Positions 57,568 through 64,000 of a stretch of 64,000 bases of DNA are shown one piece after another. The position numbers and the translations under genes were made by a program. The notes under the pieces are model-generated. The model saw only the letters and a list, made by a program, of their open reading frames with translations, made no database searches and had not been told where the DNA came from. The stretch lies in the NCBI GenBank assembly GCA_019454985.1, contig JACFNF010000003.1, forward strand, positions 104,656-168,655. The letters are read 5' to 3'. The first letter of the stretch is position 1, and the number at the start of each line of letters is the position of its first letter. The DNA is from Bacteroidales bacterium. GTDB taxonomy: Bacteria > Bacteroidota > Bacteroidia > Bacteroidales > F082.

Positions 57568-58151
57568 TTGGCAGGCTCGTTTTTTGGAAACACGGCCTGC
57601 TCAATTATTTCGCACAAGATGTGCCCGATCATGATATGGGCTTCCTGAATCAGCGCGGTATCGTTTGATGGCACTAGGAGAATAAAATCGGAAAGGTCTT
57701 TAAGCTCGCCGCCTGTTTCTCCGCTAAACCCTATCACACTCATATTCAACTCTCTGGCTTTAAGAGCTGCGTTAAGGATATTCCTTGAATTGCCCGAGGT
57801 GCTCAATGCCACCAACACATCGCCGGGTTTTCCCATGGCTTCCACCATACGGGCAAACACTTTGTCGTAGTGGTAATCGTTTGCCACGGCTGTGACAAAG
57901 GAAGTGTTTACGTGCAGGGCTTCGGCAAACAGCGGAGGGCGGTCGTAGCGGTAACGTCCGCTAAGCTCGGCCGAGAGGTGCTGGGCATCGGCAGCGCTCC
58001 CACCATTGCCACAGAAAAGCAGTTTGCCTCCTAACCTCAGACTCTGAACACAGCAGTCGGCCATCGCACGGATCGAGTGTTCAAGCCTCGCATCGTCAAG
58101 CATTTGCTGTTTTACAGAAAGGCTGGCGCGAATGTGATTCTGAATCAACAT
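57564..58151 (-). CDS. gmhA: Sedoheptulose 7-phosphate isomerase
   Basis: SIS-domain enzyme of 195 residues, the first step of heptose synthesis for LPS. FCGNGGSAADAQHLSAELSGRY and LSTSGNSRNILNA are the phosphosugar-binding segments (first quoted in part). QEAHIMIGHILCEIIE near the end carries the active-site histidine. It is the first gene of gmhA-gmhB. Confidence 0.94.
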   Translation of the reverse strand: MLIQNHIRASLSVKQQMLDDARLEHSIRAMADCCVQSLRLGGKLLFCGNGGSAADAQHLSAELSGRYRYDRPPLFAEALHVNTSFVTAVANDYHYDKVFARMVEAMGKPGDVLVALSTSGNSRNILNAALKARELNMSVIGFSGETGGELKDLSDFILLVPSNDTALIQEAHIMIGHILCEIIEQAVFPKNEPAK

Positions 58152-58248
58152 ATTGTTAATTTAAAGCCGCAAAGGTAGTTATTCCTTAGAAATTTTGAAG
58201 GAGAAACACATTCCGAAAAATGTGGATATTTGCCGCAAAATTTGCACC

Positions 58249-58617
58249 ATGAAACAGCTTACCACCATTGGATTGCTCGTCCTGTCGAATACGTTTATGA
58301 CTTTTGCCTGGTATGGGCATCTCAAATTCAAGGAAATCAAAGGGTTTGATTCATTATCGCTGATATGGATTGTCATCATAAGCTGGTCAATTGCCCTGTT
58401 TGAGTATATGTTTCAGGTTCCGGCCAACCGTATCGGATATCAGGGCAATGGCGGCCCATTCAGCTTAGTGGAACTCAAAGTGATCCAGGAAGTGATTACC
58501 TTAGTGGTTTTCACTGCCTTTTCACTATTATTGTTTCGCAATGAAACATTCAGGATAAACCACCTCTTCGGATTCATATTTTTAGTACTGGCAGTCTATT
58601 TTATTTTCAAAAAATAA
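58249..58617 (+). CDS. DMT family membrane protein (DUF486-like)
   Basis: Membrane protein of 122 residues with four helices. VLSNTFMTFAWYGHLK, SWSIALFEYMFQVPANRIGY and LKVIQEVITLVVFTAFS match the DUF486 group. Function unknown. The start is the ATG at 58249; the frame from 58195 runs back into the gmhA control region. Confidence 0.88.
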   Translation: MKQLTTIGLLVLSNTFMTFAWYGHLKFKEIKGFDSLSLIWIVIISWSIALFEYMFQVPANRIGYQGNGGPFSLVELKVIQEVITLVVFTAFSLLLFRNETFRINHLFGFIFLVLAVYFIFKK

Positions 58618-58717
58618 TTTTTGTAAAACCAGGTCTAAAGGGCTTGCGTGATATTGTAGGCCTATCTATTTTTGGCAAATAATTTTATCAGGAAACTACG
58701 CTTAATTTCGGAACGTT

Positions 58718-59116
58718 ATGAAGTTTTATGATCTTGATTCTGAGTTCACTTTCGGAAAATATGAAGGGAAAAGTATCCGGGAAGTTTTTGAAAAAGACCC
58801 CAAATACATTGATTTTTGCTTCAACAACATTGACGAGTTTTATGTTTCTCCCGATGTGCTGAAAGAGTTGCGTTCACTCGATCCCCGTTTCTCTGGCGGA
58901 AAATTTGCCGAAAACAGCGAAGATTATGACGATGAAATGTTCGACTCATTTCTCGATGAAGCCGGCCTTTTAGAAGATATGGACGATCCGTTTGAGGATG
59001 AAGATGATGAGATGCTTTGGAACGATGAAGAGGAGCCGAACTTCGATGATGACGATTTCGACAACTTCGATCAGTTTGATGACGGATACGACGATGAATA
59101 TGACTCTGATTACTAA
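58718..59116 (+). CDS. Small acidic protein with exonuclease X C-terminal-like domain
   Basis: Protein of 132 residues. Residues 8-40 (FTFGKYEGKSIREVFEKDP, YIDFCFNN) match the small exodeoxyribonuclease X C-terminal-type unit. From about 70 the tail is extremely acidic (about 30 Asp/Glu in 60 residues), which is rare and suggests a disordered nucleic-acid mimic or charge tether. No nuclease domain is present. Function unknown. Confidence 0.72.
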   Translation: MKFYDLDSEFTFGKYEGKSIREVFEKDPKYIDFCFNNIDEFYVSPDVLKELRSLDPRFSGGKFAENSEDYDDEMFDSFLDEAGLLEDMDDPFEDEDDEMLWNDEEEPNFDDDDFDNFDQFDDGYDDEYDSDY

Positions 59117-59208
59117 AATTTGAGTGATATTCAATCAACCGGGATGTTTTTTAGGAAATTGTACGACGATCCTTCGTCTAAACGAATCAAGCCCTCTAAC
59201 AAGTTGAT

Positions 59209-59372
59209 TTGTTGATGCGTTGATGCTGACGCGTTCGAAAATTACTATGGCAGAAGGCTCATGGCCCTGGCTCAAAATTCTTTAGATTCTGGCTTGCGCA
59301 AACCTCAAACCATAAACGCTAAACCACTCTAAACCAACAAATAAACACCCCATCAAATCAACGCATCAACAA
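59209..59372. repeat. Long inverted repeat in an intergenic region
   Basis: TTGTTGATGCGTTGAT (59209-59224) is repeated as its reverse complement at 59357-59372, with 132 bases between. The region has no gene. It could be a remnant of a small mobile element or a large stem-loop. Confidence 0.5.
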
Positions 59373-59392
59373 TTCCTTTCCGCAGCTCGTTT

Positions 59393-60667
59393 TTATTTCA
59401 GAAACTCTAGAATAGCTTCTGCATAGTTTTTCCAGCTCATTTCTGCTGAAGTAGCGGCCACATTCGCTTTATTAATTGGTTTTTGGATTGCCTTTTTCAT
59501 GGCATCGGCCATTGATTCAATATTTCGGTCCTCAGCGAGATAACCATTGAAACCATCTTTGACCGTTTCGGTAAAATGTCCCACCTTTGTTGCAAGCATT
59601 GGCATCCGGAAGTTATATCCAATTGATTCTACTCCCGAGGGGGTAGCGGTTCGGTAAAACAGCAACAGGTTGTCGCTCACCTGAAAATAGCGGTGTACGT
59701 CCTCGTTGGGTACAAACTCGTTGACCACAACCACATTTTTTTCAAGATTTAATTTATTAATCAAAGCTAAGGGGTTGTAGTCGCGTTCGTCGTCTTGTTT
59801 TTTCAGGAAAAGTCGTTTGGCAATTCCAAAGAGCCCGGATTTCAATTTAGTGCTTAACTTATGATTGTTGAGCGTGTTCCAGAACGATTCGCCAACAATA
59901 AGCAGACTCACATCATCGCGTTCGCGGCAAAGTTTTGCAAAAGCTTCGATGGCCAGATCTAACCCTTTGTATTTTCGTATAAATCCAAAAAACAGAAAAA
60001 CGTTCTTTTTTAGGCCCATTTCATTTTTTGCAGCAGCAATATCGAATTGTGGATCAGGCTGAAACATATCATAAATCGGATGAAACAGCCGCACAACTTT
60101 ATAGCAGCCATTTTCAGCTTTCTGGCCATCGTTCACGATTGCAAAACGGCGCTTCGGGTAAAGTAGTGCAAGCTGTACGGCTGTTTGGCCGGCATGAACA
60201 ACATAACCTCCCGCATCACGCAAACCGTAGCGCGTCAAAATATTATCAATGGCGCTGCCTTCTTTTTGAATCACAAAATGAAGGTCGAACACCACACGCA
60301 GGCCCGAAACCCTTTTCAGCCGGTGGGCGATATAGGCCAATGGCAGCCCCTGCACGGCAATGGCCCATTGAAACACAATGATTTCGGGTTTTAGTTTTTT
60401 GATCAGACGAACGGTTTTCTGCCAACTCAAGGGATTGTTGTAATTGGTTACGTAATGAACCTTGATGGCGGTCCCTTCGAGTTGATTTGCCCGGCTTTTC
60501 CGGTCAATGAAATCGCGCGGGATGATGGCCGGATATTGTTGCGTCCAGCTTACAATATGGACTTCTGTATCGGGAATTCGGTCGAATGCTTTGGCCAGTG
60601 AGGTGTTATAATTGGCAATCCCGCCTTTGAACTGAGGGCCTGGCCCGAAACATACTATCCGTGTCAT
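59393..60667 (-). CDS. GT4-type glycosyltransferase
   Basis: Glycosyltransferase of 424 residues, GT-B fold. FGPGPQFKGGIANY is the donor N-terminal loop, FGFIRKYKGLDLAIEAFAKL starts the C-terminal domain, and GVESIGYNFRMPMLATK contains the EX7E-like acid. Probably adds a sugar to a surface glycan or lipid. Sugar and acceptor unknown; no polysaccharide cluster is nearby. Confidence 0.85.
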   Translation of the reverse strand: MTRIVCFGPGPQFKGGIANYNTSLAKAFDRIPDTEVHIVSWTQQYPAIIPRDFIDRKSRANQLEGTAIKVHYVTNYNNPLSWQKTVRLIKKLKPEIIVFQWAIAVQGLPLAYIAHRLKRVSGLRVVFDLHFVIQKEGSAIDNILTRYGLRDAGGYVVHAGQTAVQLALLYPKRRFAIVNDGQKAENGCYKVVRLFHPIYDMFQPDPQFDIAAAKNEMGLKKNVFLFFGFIRKYKGLDLAIEAFAKLCRERDDVSLLIVGESFWNTLNNHKLSTKLKSGLFGIAKRLFLKKQDDERDYNPLALINKLNLEKNVVVVNEFVPNEDVHRYFQVSDNLLLFYRTATPSGVESIGYNFRMPMLATKVGHFTETVKDGFNGYLAEDRNIESMADAMKKAIQKPINKANVAATSAEMSWKNYAEAILEFLK

Positions 60668-60704
60668 AAAATCCGTTTTCGCGCAAAGCTACGCATTTCC
60701 TGCT

Positions 60705-60740
60705 TTGATGACACCTGTATGTAAGAAAGCTTGTCATCAA
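60705..60740. promoter_or_regulatory. Inverted repeat before the glycosyltransferase gene
   Basis: TTGATGACA (60705-60713) and TGTCATCAA (60732-60740), perfect nine-base arms with an 18-base spacer, upstream of a minus-strand TAGCTTTG box (60691-60684) that is 16 bases before the ATG. Confidence 0.35.
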
Positions 60741-60791
60741 TGCTCATTTAGATTGCGCGTAACTGTCCCGACTGTATTGCAGATGGATAAC

Positions 60792-60829
60792 AAAAAAGCC
60801 TTCCGTTGATTGGGAAGGCTTTTTTTTTA
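60792..60829 (-). terminator. Bidirectional terminator after nrfA
   Basis: GCCTTCC (60798-60804) pairs with GGAAGGC (60813-60819), flanked by an A run before and a T run after, so it works on both strands. It lies nine bases past the nrfA stop. Confidence 0.9.
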
Positions 60830-60837
60830 ACTGATTT

Positions 60838-62352
60838 CTATTCGTTCAGAATGATTTTGTATGCTGTTTCGCGATCGGCAGCTTTCTTTTTCCATACGGG
60901 GATTACCTCGTTGATGAATTCCTCTTTTTCTTTCCTCAACTGTTCCATAGGCAGTCCGATATATTGTTGAGCTTTGGCTTTGGTGGTGATGTCGGGATAA
61001 GGAATTTCTTTTGTCTGGCCAAGCGTTGCTAAAAGCCTTGCGAGCAGGATACGCGCTTCCTGGGCATTTTCGATTGATTTCCCCAAAACGCGTGAGCTTT
61101 CAACAGGCGAATGGAACGATCCGCCGTGCGAGGCAGCCACATAATCCCAGAACCACTGCCCTACCCTTATTTTATAGAGTATGTCTTTCATTTGCTCTTC
61201 TTTAGCACCTAAATCCCAGGCAGTTTTGGCTTCGATATGGGCACGTGTTAGCATTTCTTCGGCTTTCTTGCGCAGCTCGACCACTTTATTCTGCCGGTCG
61301 AAAACGTTTTTCTGGAGCGTAGCCTCACTCTCTCGGTGGCAGGTCTGACAAGCCTGCGAAACATACTTCAAGGGTGAGGTAACATGATGGTTAGAATATT
61401 TCAATCCGCCTTCGCTCACATACGGCATGTGACAATCGGCACATGATACTCCCCTCTCGGCATGGATACCCGTTGTATAAACTTCATAATCTGGATGTTG
61501 AGCTTTGAGCATTGGTGCTTTACTCAATGTATGAACCCAGTCAACATGGCCGATGTCATCATAATAACGGAGCATATCTTCGGGCGTAAACCCGTTCACC
61601 CATGGAAAAGTAAGGTAGTTTGGACGTTCTTCTTTGTTTTTGTTATTGAAATAATATTCAACATGGCATTGCGCACACACTAAAGAGCGCATCTCCTGGT
61701 GTGTGGCTTTTGTGATGTCTTTTCCGCGAGCAGCAAAAGCCTCAATCAGCGCAGGCTGCATAACGACCAGATCCATCGTTTCGGGATTGTGGCAATTGGC
61801 ACAACCGATAGGGTTCACGATTTCGTCGCCGTATTTGGCCCATTTGCCGGTATAGAAAGCTCCCGGACCGCCAAGCTGGTTCATCATGCGGGGCACATCC
61901 GGGCTTTTGCAAGCCCAGCAGGTATTGGGTTGAGGCCCATCGTCCGGACCTTTGGGGGCAGCCGTGCGAAGGGTATTGCGCACATCGTCAATGGCATAGC
62001 TATGTCCGCGCCCCTGATTGTAATCTTTCGAAAACGCATATCCTGCCCACATCACCACCATTTCGGGATTTTCTTCCAAAACATCTTTCATGGCATTGCC
62101 GCCGTATGGGGTCTTAAAGTCGGTTTCCTGAGTCTTGCGATACGATTCGTATTGCCAGGGATAGTTTTTGCCCCACACTTCGTTGCGTGACTCAAAATCG
62201 GCAAGTTTAACTTTGGGCTTATAGGCAAAAAGTGCCTCGGCACGGCGTTCGCTGATGGTTGAGACAAACCATCCCAGAACGAAAACGGCTATCACGGTGA
62301 TCGAAAAAAGGGCAATGTTGATCCAGGGGGATCGTTTGTTGTTGTGGGTCAT
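60838..62352 (-). CDS. nrfA: Ammonia-forming cytochrome c nitrite reductase
   Basis: Periplasmic pentaheme enzyme of 504 residues that reduces nitrite to ammonium with six electrons. Heme sites: Cys145-Trp-Ala-Cys-Lys149, the special catalytic CxxCK, then CANCH (184-188), CAQCH (226-230), CADCH (304-308) and CQTCH (335-339). Catalytic residues are visible as Arg in IDDVRNT, Tyr in CHVEYYF and His in AQHPDYE. The N-terminal helix (about 12-33) is an uncleaved anchor or signal. It follows nrfH by 19 bases, and a strong terminator ends the pair. Confidence 0.96.
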   Translation of the reverse strand: MTHNNKRSPWINIALFSITVIAVFVLGWFVSTISERRAEALFAYKPKVKLADFESRNEVWGKNYPWQYESYRKTQETDFKTPYGGNAMKDVLEENPEMVVMWAGYAFSKDYNQGRGHSYAIDDVRNTLRTAAPKGPDDGPQPNTCWACKSPDVPRMMNQLGGPGAFYTGKWAKYGDEIVNPIGCANCHNPETMDLVVMQPALIEAFAARGKDITKATHQEMRSLVCAQCHVEYYFNNKNKEERPNYLTFPWVNGFTPEDMLRYYDDIGHVDWVHTLSKAPMLKAQHPDYEVYTTGIHAERGVSCADCHMPYVSEGGLKYSNHHVTSPLKYVSQACQTCHRESEATLQKNVFDRQNKVVELRKKAEEMLTRAHIEAKTAWDLGAKEEQMKDILYKIRVGQWFWDYVAASHGGSFHSPVESSRVLGKSIENAQEARILLARLLATLGQTKEIPYPDITTKAKAQQYIGLPMEQLRKEKEEFINEVIPVWKKKAADRETAYKIILNE

Positions 62353-62371
62353 GGGTATTCTTATTTTGGTT

Positions 62372-62959
62372 CTACTTCTTGTTTAAATTCTTCATCCATT
62401 CCGGCACCGGCGACGACAACATGGGCACGCGCGCGTAGGGTGTGCTCGATAAGCTTTTTACCCGGCCATGAGGAACTTCGCGATGACATTCCCAGCACAG
62501 ACGGTCTTCAAACTTGTCGTGATAGGCTGTAGTCTGACTGAGCAAGCGGCTGTCGGTTACCAATTTACTGTGGCAGCCAAGGCAGTTTTCCTGTACAACC
62601 CTGATGCCGTCTTCCTTGATAAAAATATTTTGTGGCTCGAGCCGAAGGGTGAACATGCTGGCATGGCGCATCCCGTCTTTTGCCTTAAAAAAATAAGTGC
62701 GAAAAATGTTGTCGTGCGGAACATGACAATCGGTGCAGGCGGCATGTTCGCGATGCGAGCTGTGCTGCCAGGTGGCATATTGGGGCGCCATAATATGGCA
62801 GTTGACACAAGTTTCGGGAGCATCCGACAGATAAGACCAAGCCTTGCCGGCATATACGGCATACAGTCCCAGTCCCACAATCACTCCACAGAGCAACACC
62901 ACCACAACCCTCCACTGAGGCGGCGGAATGAGGTGCTTCCAAAAACTTCCGGTATTCAT
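62372..62959 (-). CDS. nrfH: Cytochrome c quinol dehydrogenase, nitrite reductase small subunit
   Basis: Membrane-anchored tetraheme protein of 195 residues that passes electrons from menaquinol to NrfA. One N-terminal helix (about 18-38) is followed by CVNCH (51-55) with Met57 as the unusual ligand of heme 1, CTDCH (75-79), CLGCH (126-130) and CWECH (155-159). A minus-strand TATTTTTG box at 63002-62995 is a likely -7 element, about 35 bases before the ATG. Confidence 0.94.
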   Translation of the reverse strand: MNTGSFWKHLIPPPQWRVVVVLLCGVIVGLGLYAVYAGKAWSYLSDAPETCVNCHIMAPQYATWQHSSHREHAACTDCHVPHDNIFRTYFFKAKDGMRHASMFTLRLEPQNIFIKEDGIRVVQENCLGCHSKLVTDSRLLSQTTAYHDKFEDRLCWECHREVPHGRVKSLSSTPYARVPMLSSPVPEWMKNLNKK

Positions 62960-62994
62960 GTTAATTTAGGTATTTACGGGCTTAATTTCGTAAA

Positions 62995-63002
62995 CAAAAA
63001 TA
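62995..63002 (-). promoter_or_regulatory. -7 promoter element of nrfHA
   Basis: TATTTTTG on the minus strand fits TAnnTTTG. A TTTG (63021-63018) is 15 bases upstream, rather near. Confidence 0.5.
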
Positions 63003-63170
63003 AGCCATTTCGCTGTCCAAAAAGCCCAGACAGGCACAAAAAGGCTAATTTAGAAAGGTTCAATATAAAACGGTGATCGAACCGCACCGAATAGGTATCG
63101 GAAAATGGCACCAACAACTAATGTTTTGCAGAATTTCTGCTCTTTTTATCAAGGGAAGTAGCGAAAGGTA

Positions 63171-63270
63171 TTTTCTTGTGCTTTTGCCGGTTTAAAAGCA
63201 ACAATCGAATGATGCGCCTGCCCACGCGCCCGACCCGGCGAGAGTTTGAAGATTTTCGATAGTTTTTTCC
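63171..63270. repeat. Interspersed repeat, copy 1
   Basis: Shares TTTTCTTGTGCTTTTGC, AAAAGCA, GATGCGCCTGCCC and TAGTTTTTTC, in the same order, with copy 2 at 63811-63972, with differing fillers between. Confidence 0.6.
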
Positions 63271-63312
63271 GAAAAACGTCTTCAAAGCTTCTTCAAATAT
63301 GATTCTATTCAA

Positions 63313-63339
63313 GGGCGGTTTCGACAGGCTTAACCGCCC
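63313..63339. repeat. Short palindromic repeat, hairpin A
   Basis: GGGCGGTT and AACCGCCC (perfect, 8 pairs) around TCGACAGGCTT; same family as hairpins B and C. Confidence 0.65.
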
Positions 63340-63357
63340 ATTATCGTAATTGGAGTT

Positions 63358-63380
63358 GCGGTTTCGGCAGGCTCAACCGC
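63358..63380. repeat. Short palindromic repeat, hairpin B
   Basis: GCGGTT and AACCGC around TCGGCAGGCTC, a close variant of hairpin A and 18 bases after it. Confidence 0.6.
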
Positions 63381-63735
63381 CCATCAACCCGATAAGATAG
63401 AAACACTGAAAAAATGAAACTTCCACCGGGCTGGGCGGGGAGGCCTTGGGATGAACGGGAGCAGCGCCTGGGTGAATCGCCAAACGGCAGGAAATCTTGC
63501 AAGACAGCCGACCCAAGGAGGCTGTTTGTAAAGCGACATGCTTGAAAGATGGTTTTCAATGGGTTTTTACTCTGCTATCATACTTAATGAATAGCTGTTC
63601 TGCATGTCGTATTACAGGATCTTGCATAGATTTCCGCTGTTTGGCGAGAGTGGGCAGGCCCTTTGTTCATCCCATTGATCTTTGGCACTTTCCATCAAGG
63701 GAAAGTACAGAAAAAAAGGTTTATATTAGCTAAGG

Positions 63736-63767
63736 AATGGCGGTTTCGACGTCGCTCAACCGCCATT
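63736..63767. repeat. Short palindromic repeat, hairpin C
   Basis: AATGGCGGTT and AACCGCCATT (10 pairs) around TCGACGTCGCTC, same loop type as A and B. Confidence 0.65.
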
Positions 63768-63810
63768 GCAGGTATCGCTCAATCACCATTATACGGATTG
63801 ATAAGGTTTG

Positions 63811-63972
63811 TTTTCTTGTGCTTTTGCTGGTTCAAAAGCACCAAAAAACCTTACGCGAACGATGCGCCTGCCCGCTCTGAAAAACCAACGCAAATCCAAT
63901 GAACCGTCGCCCTTTGGGCGAGATGGCCTCTTGGCAGAGGCCAGCTTCAAGGATTTGCTGTAGTTTTTTCAT
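63811..63972. repeat. Interspersed repeat, copy 2
   Basis: Matches copy 1 at 63171-63270 in the blocks TTTTCTTGTGCTTTTGC, AAAAGCA, GATGCGCCTGCCC and TAGTTTTTTC, but is longer, with a different middle. Confidence 0.6.
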
Positions 63973-64000
63973 TCATTGCCGGCGCCGCCCGCCGTTCGCG

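Larger units (their letters stand above)
63003..64000. other. Non-coding terminal kilobase with degenerate repeats
   Basis: No credible gene is seen beyond nrfH. The small open frames at 63118-63312, 63341-63559 and 63663-63902 consist of repeat sequence with no recognisable domain. The stretch holds three short hairpins of one family and at least two copies of a longer repeat, listed separately. Confidence 0.65.

Noticed and set aside
63118..63902. Small open frames in the terminal kilobase
   Set aside because: They coincide with degenerate repeats and show no domain, start context or conservation visible in the sequence.
1..64000. tRNA, rRNA, CRISPR arrays, transposases or prophage genes
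   Set aside because: None was recognised on either strand by eye; a covariance-model and profile search would be needed to exclude short RNAs fully.

Overview
The window is about 43% GC by eye and almost certainly comes from the chromosome of a Bacteroidota bacterium, probably an anaerobic or microaerobic one. Evidence: a TonB receptor with an N-terminal carboxypeptidase-like domain, a type III glutamine synthetase, a protein with a PKD domain and a C-terminal type IX secretion sorting tail, few Shine-Dalgarno sites, and repeated promoters of the form TTTG-N20-22-TAnnTTTG. No rRNA, tRNA, CRISPR array, transposase or phage gene was seen.

Layout. 1-1.4 kb: purK (5' cut by the window edge) and purE. 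1.5-4.8 kb: a copper unit (AraC-type regulator with a metal-binding-like N-terminus, CopA ATPase, small CxxC chaperone). 4.8-17.6 kb: mostly minus-strand metabolism and housekeeping (GH29 fucosidase, two MFS carriers, bacterioferritin, MgtC-like protein, threonine ammonia-lyase, acyl-CoA dehydrogenase, ClpC) plus a secreted SGNH-like protein. 17.8-24.3 kb: gyrA, a TPR protein, msrA and a DUF3127/TIP30-like/kdsA operon. 24.3-29.1 kb: a tight five-gene minus-strand operon of unknown function (substrate-binding-like protein without signal peptide, HypB/CobW-like GTPase, soluble ABC ATPase, zinc-ribbon protein, PepSY membrane protein). 29.3-35.7 kb: a TPP riboswitch driving a thiamin-type TonB receptor, a porin, an OsmC protein and a drug exporter.

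36-47.6 kb is the most coherent accessory region. It has a CuA subunit and a heme-copper catalytic subunit that lacks the oxidase tyrosine, Sco and DsbA-like assembly proteins, a family of DUF2249 proteins, a RIC-type di-iron protein, a DUF1858-DUF2249 protein, a histidine-rich NnrS-like membrane protein, a MIP18 Fe-S factor and an Rrf2 regulator with three cysteines. Together they read as nitric oxide reduction and repair of nitrosative damage. At 60.8-63 kb nrfH-nrfA encode respiratory nitrite reduction to ammonium, a process that releases NO, so the two regions plausibly serve the same physiology.

47.8-60.7 kb holds secreted hydrolases (M28 peptidase, alpha/beta hydrolase), a DUF4831 protein, glnN, a sodium:solute symporter, gmhB-gmhA for heptose synthesis, small proteins and a glycosyltransferase. 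The last kilobase (63.0-64.0 kb) is non-coding and made of degenerate interspersed repeats and short hairpins.

The two best candidates for undescribed biology are the five-gene operon at 24.3-29.1 kb and the non-canonical heme-copper reductase with its DUF2249 neighbourhood at 36-47.6 kb. All assignments are from reading the sequence; no database search was run.
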